A stretch of 26,721 nt of DNA from Anaerolineae bacterium (GTDB lineage Bacteria; Chloroflexota; Anaerolineae; Promineifilales; Promineifilaceae), in contig JANQGC010000050.1 in the NCBI GenBank assembly GCA_028277515.1, positions 1-26,721 of the forward strand. Reading direction: 5' to 3'. Below, piece by piece: positions 1 to 7,468 of the stretch (positions are counted from its first letter, which is position 1; each line of letters starts with the position of its first letter). The notes under the pieces are model-generated. The model did no database searches. It saw nothing but the letters and a program-made list of their open reading frames with translations, and had not been told where the DNA came from. The translations under genes were made by a program, and so were the position numbers.

Positions 1-2
1 TG

Positions 3-35
3 GATCTCCTCCTGTTCGAGCCGGAATCTCCCTGA
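3..35 (+). CDS. 3' end of an upstream gene, cut by the window edge
   Basis: The reading frame starting at base 3 runs DLLLFEPESP and stops at TGA 33-35. The next gene begins 18 bases later on the same strand, the tight spacing usual in this genome, so these codons probably end an upstream co-transcribed gene. Too little is left to identify a product, and an 11-codon open frame is weak evidence by itself. Confidence 0.3.
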   Translation, partial: DLLLFEPESP

Positions 36-53
36 TCCTTTTCGCCAACTGCA

Positions 54-1238
54 ATGGAACTGGACCAACTGCAATTTTTGTTTTCCGCCGCTGGCCGGCA
101 GCTGCTGTCAAAAACAGCAAAAATACCCCTCAACGAAAAAAATCATTTGCAAATCGCCAGCCAACTCCGCCGGCAGGTTGAACCGGCCCAGGCTCAAGCG
201 ATCCTCGAAACCGTTCTTCTCCGCCAACAGGCCGTCACGAAATTCCGGCGCGCCTCCGATATGTTTTTCACGCGAGCGGCGCTGGAACAAACCTCTTCAG
301 AAATCATCGCCAACTACCGCGCCGCACGGTTCTTTAAGGCAGGATTCCAACAGATCATCGATCTAGGTTGTGGCATCGGCGGTGATGCCCTGGCCCTGGC
401 TGCCGGCGCTGATGTCATCGCCATCGATCGCGATCAGATCAGGTTGATGATGGCTCGCCAGAATGCACGGGTTAACGGCCGCGCAAGCCGCTTTTATCCT
501 CTACTTGCCGATCTGCAAGAATTGGCTCCCATTGCCGGCCAGGCTTTATTCTTCGACCCGGCCCGGCGGGATGAAAGCGGCCGTCGCCTCAAATCGGTTG
601 AATTATACAAACCTCCCCTGTCGTTGATCAGCCGCTGGCAAGCACGCGTTCCCCAAGCGGCGGTTAAGATCAGTCCCGGTGTCGACTATAACGAAATCCC
701 GCCGGAAGCAGAAATCGAGTTCATCTCCCTCTCCGGAGCGGTCAAAGAAGCTGTGCTGTGGTATGGGGACCTGGCTCATGGATCAGCCAGAAGAGCAACG
801 TTACTGCCTGGCGGCCATACCTTGACTTCGGCCGAGCATCCGGGCGACCCGGTTCCGGTCACCGAACCCGCTTCCTACTTATACGAACCGGATGGCGCTG
901 TCATCCGCGCCCACCTGGTGCAAAATCTGGCCCGAAAAATCAACGCCACGCAAATTGACGCCACCATCGCTTATTTGACAGGTTACAAAAAGACAACAAC
1001 CCCCTTTGCCCGCCGGTTCAGAGTAGAGTCCTGGTTTCCCTTTCAACTCAAACGGCTCCGGCAATATTTACGCGACCGCAATGTGGATCGGGTGACGGTC
1101 AAAAAGCGAGGCTCGCCCATTAAACCGGAGACACTTCAAAAACAACTGCGGCTGAGCGGCGACCAAAAACGGATTATTTTTCTAACTCATGTATTGGGGA
1201 GACCGGCCGTTATTGTGGCCTTTGAATCTCAACCGTAA
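54..1238 (+). CDS. Class I SAM-dependent methyltransferase with C-terminal THUMP-like domain
   Basis: The 394-residue protein has an N-terminal helical part (about 1-95), a Rossmann methyltransferase core and a C-terminal THUMP-like domain. The SAM-binding glycine loop reads DLGCGIGGDALALA near residue 103, followed by the acidic ribose-binding stretch VIAIDRD. A DPARR motif near residue 168 sits where catalytic motif IV is expected. The C-terminal part (about 315-392), with RRFRVESWFPF and VKKRGSPIKPETLQ, matches the THUMP-like module of this poorly characterised family. A nucleic acid, probably RNA, is the likely substrate by analogy with THUMP proteins, but no target can be read from the sequence. 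The start at 54 closely follows the preceding stop, and the gene converges on gatB. Confidence 0.85.
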   Translation: MELDQLQFLFSAAGRQLLSKTAKIPLNEKNHLQIASQLRRQVEPAQAQAILETVLLRQQAVTKFRRASDMFFTRAALEQTSSEIIANYRAARFFKAGFQQIIDLGCGIGGDALALAAGADVIAIDRDQIRLMMARQNARVNGRASRFYPLLADLQELAPIAGQALFFDPARRDESGRRLKSVELYKPPLSLISRWQARVPQAAVKISPGVDYNEIPPEAEIEFISLSGAVKEAVLWYGDLAHGSARRATLLPGGHTLTSAEHPGDPVPVTEPASYLYEPDGAVIRAHLVQNLARKINATQIDATIAYLTGYKKTTTPFARRFRVESWFPFQLKRLRQYLRDRNVDRVTVKKRGSPIKPETLQKQLRLSGDQKRIIFLTHVLGRPAVIVAFESQP

Positions 1239-1312
1239 TACCTCGCCAGAAGGGCGCGAAAAGGATTTCACGATTACGTGTTATCGTAACCGAAAATTCC
1301 AATTTTCGCCGG
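1231..1312. repeat. Degenerate palindromic repeat, related to the element at 10869-10922
   Basis: This fills most of the 106-base convergent gap between the methyltransferase and gatB. Read on plus, 1241-1249 (CCTCGCCAG) and 1252-1261 (GGGCGCGAAA) match the reverse complement of the element at 10869-10922, followed by ATTTC and TTACG at matching places. A second piece at 1286-1308 starts GTAACCG and carries an 8-bp stem, CGAAAATT/AATTTTCG, resembling the first two arms of the same element. The first copy has lost pairing in several positions. It begins inside the methyltransferase stop codon. Confidence 0.5.
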
Positions 1313-1315
1313 CAC

Positions 1316-1339
1316 GCGCAAAGGATTTAGGGGTTGCGC
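1316..1339. terminator. Possible stem-loop between convergent genes
   Basis: GCGCAA at 1316-1321 can pair with TTGCGC at 1334-1339 across a 12-base loop, just past the gatB stop codon on minus. No T-run follows in either direction, so it may act as a bidirectional 3'-end hairpin rather than a textbook intrinsic terminator. Confidence 0.3.
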
Positions 1340-1344
1340 CATCC

Positions 1345-2796
1345 TTAATCAGAACCGGACAACAATTCACCAAGCATTTTATTGACCAGGACCGGATTGG
1401 CTTTGCCCCTTGAAGCGCGCATCACCTGGCCCACAAACCAGCCATGCAGTTTCTGCTGTCTTTCTCCGGAGCGATATTCCGCCACCTGGTCATCATTGTC
1501 TTCCATCACCTGGAGCACGATTTCCTTCAATGCAGCCTCATCTGAAATCTGAGCCAGGCCTTTGGCCTGAACGATTTCTTCAGCGTCCCGGCCGGTCGCA
1601 AACATTTCGGCTAATACTTCTTTGGCCGTATTATTATTAATTGCTTTCTTGTTGGCCAACTGGTTGAGAGAGACAAGATTTTGCGGCGTCACTTTAATGT
1701 CAGCGATGGTCTGATCCTTTTCGTTCATAAGCCGGAACAGTTCATTGATCACCCAATTAGCCATCCACTTGGGATCTCCCCCGGCAGCAATGGCCGCGTC
1801 ATACCACTCCGCCACCTGGCGATCCTCGGCCAGCACCTGCACATCATAATCTGGTAGGGCAAATGAGTCCTTATAACGAGCGATTTTTGCATCCGGTAGT
1901 TCCGGCAAAGCTTCCCTGATTTTTTCAACCCATTCCTCGGAAATCTGCAGCGCCGGCAAGTCAGGTTCGGCGAAATAACGATAATCATCCGCCTCTTCCT
2001 TCACCCGTTGGGAAAATGTGACGCGCTTTGTATCATGCCAGCCGCGAGTTTCCTGCACAACTCGATCACCGGCATCAAGTACGGCCGCCTGGCGATCCAA
2101 CTCAAAATCGACCCCGTCGGCCAGGGAGCGAAAACTATTGAGATTCTTCAACTCGGTCCGTGTGCCAAATTGAGAACTACCAACAGGACGAATACTGATA
2201 TTCGGCTCAACGCGGAAAACGCCCTTCTCCATATCCCCTGAATTAACACCCAAATAGCGTAAGATTTGGCGAATCTTAGCTGCATAAACCCGCGCTTCTT
2301 CACCAGAATGAATATCAGGTTCGGAGACGATTTCCAACAGGGGTACGCCGGACCGATTATAGTCAACCAAAGAGCCACCCGCGTCCAAATGGGTCAGCTT
2401 GCCTGTATCCTCTTCCATATGTACCCGCCGGATGCGGATGCGCCGGGATTGGCCCGAATCCAGAACGATATCCAGGTAACCGTTACGGGCCAGGGGCAAT
2501 TCATATTGCGATATTTGATAGGCTTTAGGCAGATCGGGGTAAAAATAATTCTTCCGGGCAAAAATATTATGGGGTTGGATTTCACAATTGAGAGCTAACC
2601 CAACGCGCAGAGCAAAATCCACCGCCCGGCGATTAATGACAGGCAGCATCCCCGGCATACCCAGGCAAACCGGGCAAACTGCCCGATTAGGGGATGATTC
2701 CACGCTGTCCACTACCCGGCAGCCGCAAAACATTTTCGATTCTGTCAGTAATTCTGCGTGTATTTCTAAGCCAATGACCGGCTCATATTGTGCCAT
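1345..2796 (-). CDS. gatB: Aspartyl/glutamyl-tRNA(Asn/Gln) amidotransferase subunit B
   Basis: GatB is the kinase and tRNA-binding subunit of GatCAB. It activates the side chain of Glu-tRNA(Gln) or Asp-tRNA(Asn) with ATP so that ammonia from GatA can amidate it. The start [12 protein letters not shown] is the family signature, and the four zinc ligands appear as CGC near residue 24 and CPVC near residue 41. The motif [18 protein letters not shown] follows near residue 84. The cradle domain gives way to the C-terminal YqeY/tail domain (about 330-483), which binds the tRNA elbow. At 483 residues the length is normal. The start has GAGGA just upstream. It is the last gene of the minus-strand run and is separated from gatA by two sugar-related genes, with a stem-loop immediately upstream. 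Confidence 0.97.
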   Translation of the reverse strand: MAQYEPVIGLEIHAELLTESKMFCGCRVVDSVESSPNRAVCPVCLGMPGMLPVINRRAVDFALRVGLALNCEIQPHNIFARKNYFYPDLPKAYQISQYELPLARNGYLDIVLDSGQSRRIRIRRVHMEEDTGKLTHLDAGGSLVDYNRSGVPLLEIVSEPDIHSGEEARVYAAKIRQILRYLGVNSGDMEKGVFRVEPNISIRPVGSSQFGTRTELKNLNSFRSLADGVDFELDRQAAVLDAGDRVVQETRGWHDTKRVTFSQRVKEEADDYRYFAEPDLPALQISEEWVEKIREALPELPDAKIARYKDSFALPDYDVQVLAEDRQVAEWYDAAIAAGGDPKWMANWVINELFRLMNEKDQTIADIKVTPQNLVSLNQLANKKAINNNTAKEVLAEMFATGRDAEEIVQAKGLAQISDEAALKEIVLQVMEDNDDQVAEYRSGERQQKLHGWFVGQVMRASRGKANPVLVNKMLGELLSGSD

Positions 2797-2814
2797 TGTC
2801 CTCGTTTCCTATAT

Positions 2815-2843
2815 GTGATAGTCACTTTGAAAGTGACTATCAC
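2815..2843. repeat. Perfect 14-bp inverted repeat between the glycosyltransferase and gatB
   Basis: GTGATAGTCACTTT at 2815-2828 is mirrored by AAAGTGACTATCAC at 2830-2843 with one base between, giving a long tight hairpin on either strand. It contains the TGA stop of the glycosyltransferase and lies 19 bases upstream of gatB. No T-run follows on minus, so it looks more like an mRNA-processing or stability hairpin than a terminator. Confidence 0.7.
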
Positions 2844-4051
2844 CTCAATACCATTGCCTGTTCATACAGCCTGGCCATTTTCTTGACCTGTCCGGCCCAG
2901 CTATAGTCCTTCAAGGCGTATTCTGCGGCGAACGATCCTTTTGTCTTCTTACTTCCTGATTCTATTTCCTCAATGATCGCCTGGGCTAACGCTTCATGAT
3001 CGCCAACCGGTACCAGGGCACCCACGCGCTCATCAATAAAATCGGGCAAACCACCGGCGTTTGTAGCCACAACGGGTGTGCCACAAGCCAATGCTTCAAC
3101 CGCAACCAGGCCAAACGGCTCAACGCGGGAGGGCACGATGGAAATATCGGCCGCATTGTATACGCGGGCCACTTTTGGCTGCGGTTGGTGGCCCAGGAAA
3201 TGAACATTGGCCAATCTTAAGTCAGCACGCAGCTCATGCATTTGATCCCACAACTGTCCATGCCCCACCAACACTGTCTGCACACCCGGCAAAGCCTGTT
3301 CATAAATCGCAGCAGCGCGAAGCAGGACGTCAATCCCTTTAAAGTCAGTAAATTTGCCTACAAAGCTGACGAGTGGCGCCCCTTCATCGGGTAAATTGAA
3401 CTCCGCTAAAACGGCCGATTTCGTTGCATCAGGAATCACCTTAAAAATATCCACATCAAAACCATTGGCAATCAAATGCACTTTTTCCCCTGGAACGCCA
3501 TAAGTGGCAATCGCGTCATCGCTAACCTGGTGAGAAATGGCGATCAGACCGGAAGCTTTTCGCGCTGCTTCGAGAGCCATGTCATGGTAACGCGGGCCAT
3601 CCCGAAAACCCATCAAATCCGTTCCATGAATGCTGATCACGTAGGGCAATCCGGTTTCAGAAGCGATATAAGGGGTGACCCAAACATGATGAGCGTGGAT
3701 GATATCCGGCTGGAAATCAATGACGGCCTGGCTGATATGCTTCCGCCATAAATCAACATAAGCTTCCATTTGCTGGTCGGTCAACTCATAAAAAGTGGTC
3801 ACACTGCGTGGATGGGTTGTGAAACAAGGAAAATTGAAATCAACCTCAGCAATATCACCATTCTGGCCATTGCTAAAAATCATGGTTTGGGTGGGAAACT
3901 CGTAAGTTCCCGGGGGCACGGGTTCATGATCAGGGATGATCACTAAAACTTCGTGTCCCAATCTGACCAACTCCTGGGCAACATTGAGTGTATAAATCCC
4001 GCTGCCGGATCCTTGCAAAGGGAAATGGTTAGGCATCAATATTTTCATCAT
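2840..4051 (-). CDS. GT4-family glycosyltransferase
   Basis: The 403-residue protein has the two Rossmann domains of a GT-B retaining glycosyltransferase. The N-terminal acceptor domain opens MKILMPNHFPLQGSGSGIYT, with the glycine-rich loop of family 4, and includes HAHHVW and SIHGTD. The C-terminal donor domain contains VSFVGKFTDFKGIDVLL and the E-x7-E motif, EPFGLVAVEALACGTPVVAT (about residues 313-332), which binds the sugar nucleotide. No signal peptide or membrane segment is visible, so it is cytosolic or peripheral. Donor and acceptor cannot be read. Two adjacent ATGs are possible; AAGGA spacing slightly favours the second (4048). It follows the nucleotidyltransferase-like gene by 11 bases, so the two probably work together. 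Confidence 0.92.
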   Translation of the reverse strand: MMKILMPNHFPLQGSGSGIYTLNVAQELVRLGHEVLVIIPDHEPVPPGTYEFPTQTMIFSNGQNGDIAEVDFNFPCFTTHPRSVTTFYELTDQQMEAYVDLWRKHISQAVIDFQPDIIHAHHVWVTPYIASETGLPYVISIHGTDLMGFRDGPRYHDMALEAARKASGLIAISHQVSDDAIATYGVPGEKVHLIANGFDVDIFKVIPDATKSAVLAEFNLPDEGAPLVSFVGKFTDFKGIDVLLRAAAIYEQALPGVQTVLVGHGQLWDQMHELRADLRLANVHFLGHQPQPKVARVYNAADISIVPSRVEPFGLVAVEALACGTPVVATNAGGLPDFIDERVGALVPVGDHEALAQAIIEEIESGSKKTKGSFAAEYALKDYSWAGQVKKMARLYEQAMVLR

Positions 4052-4062
4052 TTTTCCTTTTT

Positions 4063-5031
4063 TTATTCAGCAATCAACCGGGTGTCATCACCGACGATTA
4101 CTGTATGCTTGAGACCCAAGACGTGGCCTCGTTGGCCAATAAATGAATTTTCAATCACCGCATCTTCTATCTCGGCTCCCTCTCCTATAAACGTGTTACG
4201 CACAACGCAGTTCCTAACCACTGCCCCGGCCTCCAGGTTGACAAATGGGCCGACGACTGAATTTTCAATGACGGCCGTCTCATGCAAAAACACAGGTGGG
4301 AGAACGGTAAATTCCTCGCTGTAACTACGCTCAATGGCATCTTCAGAACAATAGCCCAGCTGCATCAGCCGCGCATTGGCATGCAGCAGCCGTTCGGCCG
4401 ATCCTGTTCCAAAACAGCTTTGAGAGGGCAGGGTTGCGGTCGTTAATCCATGCTTTTTGAGCGAGGTCAGCAGCGTATTCAGATAGGGGTTGGCCTTAAA
4501 GCCAGGTTCAGCAACGACTGCCTTTAAATCGGAAGCGGTGCGAAACCAGCAGCATCCGGCCCACATGACCTGGTTCTCACCCCACTCTCCCGTGAAGACA
4601 CCTTTTTGATCAACAGGGAGCGTTTCAGCCGGAATAAGTTCCACCCCTTCTTGAACCAGGCAAACGACATCAGCCTCTTGCTGCCCCAATCTCCCATAAT
4701 CTGCTTCCGTCACAAATTCACCTGAAACAAAAAGCAAAGGTTCGGAATCATTTAACAACAGGTCGTGGGTCAACCCGGCAAGGGGTGTTTTACCTTGTCC
4801 TTGCAACACTTTGAAACTTTGCTCTGAAAGCACATCTTGAACCCAATATTGAACGGCATCTACATCATCATTCACAATAATGAAGAAAGTATTCACCACC
4901 AGATCTTTCAACCTTTCCAGGATATGACCCAGGATTGTGCCGGCAGCCAAAGGCTGAAGCGGGAAAGATCGCCGGGTATGCAACGCATTCTGGCGATCTT
5001 CTAATCCACAAAAAGATATGATGACGTTCAA
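4063..5031 (-). CDS. Sugar-nucleotidyltransferase-like protein with left-handed beta-helix tail, probably catalytically dead
   Basis: The 322-residue protein has the layout of NDP-sugar pyrophosphorylases. A nucleotidyltransferase-like domain (about 1-235) is followed by hexapeptide repeats (about 242-318) such as TAVIENSVVGPFVNLEAGAV, AEIEDAVIENSFIG and HTVIVGDD. Landmarks of the fold remain: PLQPLAAGTILGHILERL stands where PKPLLPVAGKPLIEHVLERL is usual, and FGTGSAERLLHANARLM where W-D-IGT-P-E-YL-AN is usual. The GxGTRL nucleotide-binding loop is absent, since the N-terminus reads IISFCGLEDRQ, and the metal-binding aspartate region reads FVSGEF. I infer a pseudoenzyme or regulatory/scaffold subunit, by analogy with GlgD-like regulatory partners. 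It lies 24 bases after gatA and 11 before a GT4 glycosyltransferase. Confidence 0.75.
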   Translation of the reverse strand: MNVIISFCGLEDRQNALHTRRSFPLQPLAAGTILGHILERLKDLVVNTFFIIVNDDVDAVQYWVQDVLSEQSFKVLQGQGKTPLAGLTHDLLLNDSEPLLFVSGEFVTEADYGRLGQQEADVVCLVQEGVELIPAETLPVDQKGVFTGEWGENQVMWAGCCWFRTASDLKAVVAEPGFKANPYLNTLLTSLKKHGLTTATLPSQSCFGTGSAERLLHANARLMQLGYCSEDAIERSYSEEFTVLPPVFLHETAVIENSVVGPFVNLEAGAVVRNCVVRNTFIGEGAEIEDAVIENSFIGQRGHVLGLKHTVIVGDDTRLIAE

Positions 5032-5055
5032 AAATCTCTCCTGCCGGCGGTCAGA

Positions 5056-6507
5056 TTAAATGGGCAAAGGTTGATGATGCCATTCCGTTGCTTTTTCATA
5101 AGCATAGGCGGCATTTAATATTGTTTCTTCTTCCAACCTGTTGCCAATAAGCTGTAAGCCAATGGGCAATCCATCTTCATCAAAACCGCAGGGCAAAGAA
5201 AGGCCACAACTGGCGCTTAAATTAACGGAAAGTGTAAAAATGTCGGCCAGGTACATGCTTAACGGATCGTCCGTCCGGTCGCCGACCTTAAAAGCGGTCG
5301 TGGGACTCGTCGGACAGGCAATCACATCAACTTCCTGGAAAGCGTCCTCAAAATCCTGGGCGATCAGAGAGCGAACTTTCAGGGCACGGCCGTAATACTC
5401 ATCATAATAACCGGCGCTTAACGCATAAGTCCCTAGCATAATGCGCCGCTTGACTTCCGGTCCAAAGAGGGATCGTGTCTGCTTCACTGCATCGATCATG
5501 TTCCGCCCGTCGATCCGGGGTCCATAACGAATGCCATCATAACGGGCCAGGTTGGCGCTGGCCTCGGCGGGAGCAATTAAATAATAAACAGGTAAAGCAT
5601 AGCGGGTGTGCGGTAGACTGATCTCCATAACCTCAGCGCCCAGCTTCTCCAACCGCCCGATAGCCTCACGAATGGCCGTCTCCACCGCTGGTTCAATACC
5701 TTCAATAAAATATTCTTGCGGTACACCGATGCGCAAACCTCTTACATCACCGGTCAGGGCGGCTTGATAATCAGGAACCGGGACATCAATGGATGTACTG
5801 TCCCGCCGATCATGTCCGGCAATGACCTGAAACATGGCCGTACAATCAGCAACCGTTCGGCCAAAGGCTCCTACCTGGTCCAGGCTGGAAGCAAATGCGA
5901 CCACTCCCCAGCGCGAGACACGGCCGTATGTTGGGCGCAAACCGACGACGCCACAGAAAGAAGCGGGTTGGCGCACGCTGCCTCCCGTATCTGTACCAAG
6001 CGATCCGAACGCGGTTCCCGCAGAAACCACCGCTGCGCTGCCCCCGCTGCTTCCACCGGGAACCCGTTCCAGGTCCCAGGGATTGCGGGTGACAAAATAT
6101 GCGGAATTTTCGGTTGAAGACCCCATAGCAAATTCATCTGTGTTGGTCTTACCCAGGATCACCGCTCCCGCATCCTGTAGTTTATCAACAACAAACGCGT
6201 TGTAGGGTGGAATAAAACCTTCCAGGATCTTGCTCCCGGCCGTCGTGGGAACCCCCCTGGTGCAAAACATGTCTTTTACAGCGATGGGAATACCTAGTAA
6301 TGGCGTTTTTTCTCCCGCGGCTAACCGGCGATCAGCATCTTCCGCTTGCTGCAAGGCCAATTCATCTGTGACCGTTAAATAACCTTTCACGGAATTGTCA
6401 ACAGCGACGATTCGCTCCAACATCAATTGGGTCAGTTGAACACTGCTGACTTCCCCGCTCTGTAGAAGATGTCGAGCGGCGGTTAATTCTAAATTTAATA
6501 AATCCAT
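5056..6507 (-). CDS. gatA: Aspartyl/glutamyl-tRNA(Asn/Gln) amidotransferase subunit A
   Basis: GatA is the glutaminase subunit of GatCAB, releasing ammonia from glutamine and channelling it to GatB. The amidase-signature triad is visible: Lys in [10 protein letters not shown] near residue 78, Ser in the GGSSGGSAA loop near residues 152-160, and the nucleophilic Ser in [16 protein letters not shown] near residue 177. At 483 residues it is full length. The conserved tail [18 protein letters not shown] supports completeness. The start (ATG at 6505-6507) gives the canonical short N-terminus. It follows gatC by 85 bases containing a strong hairpin, and runs on to the nucleotidyltransferase-like gene after 24 bases. 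Confidence 0.97.
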   Translation of the reverse strand: MDLLNLELTAARHLLQSGEVSSVQLTQLMLERIVAVDNSVKGYLTVTDELALQQAEDADRRLAAGEKTPLLGIPIAVKDMFCTRGVPTTAGSKILEGFIPPYNAFVVDKLQDAGAVILGKTNTDEFAMGSSTENSAYFVTRNPWDLERVPGGSSGGSAAVVSAGTAFGSLGTDTGGSVRQPASFCGVVGLRPTYGRVSRWGVVAFASSLDQVGAFGRTVADCTAMFQVIAGHDRRDSTSIDVPVPDYQAALTGDVRGLRIGVPQEYFIEGIEPAVETAIREAIGRLEKLGAEVMEISLPHTRYALPVYYLIAPAEASANLARYDGIRYGPRIDGRNMIDAVKQTRSLFGPEVKRRIMLGTYALSAGYYDEYYGRALKVRSLIAQDFEDAFQEVDVIACPTSPTTAFKVGDRTDDPLSMYLADIFTLSVNLSASCGLSLPCGFDEDGLPIGLQLIGNRLEEETILNAAYAYEKATEWHHQPLPI

Positions 6508-6545
6508 TTATGCTCTTAATTCAAATTTGTGAGTTACACATGCAA

Positions 6546-6566
6546 AACAGGGCAAATTGCCCTGTT
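6546..6566 (-). terminator. 10-bp stem-loop between gatC and gatA, possible attenuator
   Basis: AACAGGGCAA at 6546-6555 pairs perfectly with TTGCCCTGTT at 6557-6566. Read on minus, the stem ends in four T residues, so it could act as a weak terminator or attenuator downstream of gatC and before gatA, adjusting the ratio of upstream and downstream genes. It could equally be a processing site. Confidence 0.5.
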
Positions 6567-6592
6567 CTTGATTTTGACCTGGGTTTAGCGGG

Positions 6593-6883
6593 TTAATCTT
6601 CTAAGACAGAGTGGATCAGGAATTGATCCTGGTCCTGCTCACTGGCATTAAACAAAACATCTTCCAAAGGCAGGCCCGGGATGATTTTGTCGTCACGCAT
6701 GACATTTTTTCTCACCGCAGCCTGTTTTGGGGGAATGATCTGGCTTAAATCCAATTCGTTCAACATCTCAGCATAATCAAGAATGGCCGATAGCTGCCTT
6801 TGGTATACCTCTTTCTCCTCTTGGGTCAGCGCCAAACGGGCCAGGTTGGCGATCTTCTCTACATCCTTTTTGGTGAGCGTCAT
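6593..6883 (-). CDS. gatC: Aspartyl/glutamyl-tRNA(Asn/Gln) amidotransferase subunit C
   Basis: GatC is the small subunit that wraps around GatA and stabilises the GatA-GatB contact. The sequence has the family pattern: an N-terminal DVEKIANLARLAL helix, then LSAILDYAEMLNELDLSQI near residues 31-49, and MRDDKIIPGL near residues 62-71. I chose the inner ATG at 6881-6883, giving 96 residues, the usual GatC length. Its GGAG lies six bases upstream, and the protein then starts MTLTKKDV. An in-frame ATG 12 bases earlier, abutting the def stop codon, would add only MENG and has a poorer ribosome-binding site. It is co-transcribed with def. Confidence 0.93.
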   Translation of the reverse strand: MTLTKKDVEKIANLARLALTQEEKEVYQRQLSAILDYAEMLNELDLSQIIPPKQAAVRKNVMRDDKIIPGLPLEDVLFNASEQDQDQFLIHSVLED

Positions 6884-6895
6884 GCCATTCTCCAT

Positions 6896-7465
6896 TTAAT
6901 GTTCCATTTCAGCAGCAGTCTCACTCTCTTCTTCCTTTGCTTTCTGCATTTCTTCAAAAGCTTCTTCAGTCCAAAAATGAGTGGGGTCGGTCAACTTGTC
7001 GATGTAGAGCACGCCATGCAGATGATCGATCTCATGTTGGAAAATCCGCGCCGTCCAGCCCTGTAAACGCAATTTTATTTTCTTGCCATGACGATCCTGC
7101 GCACGCATGCGAATTGACTCATAGCGCTCCACCTCTCCCAAATAACCAGGGATTGAAAGGCAGCCCTCAATACCATCTAAGCTGGTTCGGGATGTCCAAA
7201 CAATTTCCGGATTAACGATAACATAAAGCTCACGTGACCCTTCAATCTCACTGCCATCCTCATCTAAATCTGCCAGGGTTTCAATCACCGTCAGCTTGAG
7301 CGGGCGGCCAATTTGAGGAGCAGCAAGACCCACGCCCGGTGCGTCACGCATCGTTTCGATCATGTCATCGATCAACTGCTGAAGTTCATCATCAAAACGA
7401 GTGACTTCCTCCGCCGGTTGGCGAAGAATCTTATTTGGAATTGTTACAATATCTAAAACAGTCAT
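6896..7465 (-). CDS. def: Peptide deformylase
   Basis: This enzyme removes the N-formyl group from the initiator methionine of nascent proteins at the ribosome exit. All three family motifs are present: GVGLAAPQIG near residues 44-53, EGCLSIPG near residues 100-107 with the metal-binding Cys, and HEIDHLHG near residues 144-151 with the two metal His and catalytic Glu. The 189-residue length includes an acidic Glu-rich tail of about 20 residues beyond the usual catalytic domain. The gene starts three bases after the cNMP/bPH gene stops, and its stop abuts gatC, so it belongs to the same transcript. Coupling with gatCAB makes a translation-related unit. Confidence 0.97.
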   Translation of the reverse strand: MTVLDIVTIPNKILRQPAEEVTRFDDELQQLIDDMIETMRDAPGVGLAAPQIGRPLKLTVIETLADLDEDGSEIEGSRELYVIVNPEIVWTSRTSLDGIEGCLSIPGYLGEVERYESIRMRAQDRHGKKIKLRLQGWTARIFQHEIDHLHGVLYIDKLTDPTHFWTEEAFEEMQKAKEEESETAAEMEH

Positions 7466-7468
7466 ATT

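Noticed and set aside
5716..6205. Open frames on plus opposite gatA (up to 133 codons)
   Set aside because: They overlap the conserved amidase-signature region of gatA completely and show no protein-like pattern of their own.
6546..6566. Full intrinsic terminator separating gatC from gatA
   Set aside because: Only four T residues follow the stem on minus and GatA must be expressed with GatC, so I call it at most an attenuator or processing hairpin.
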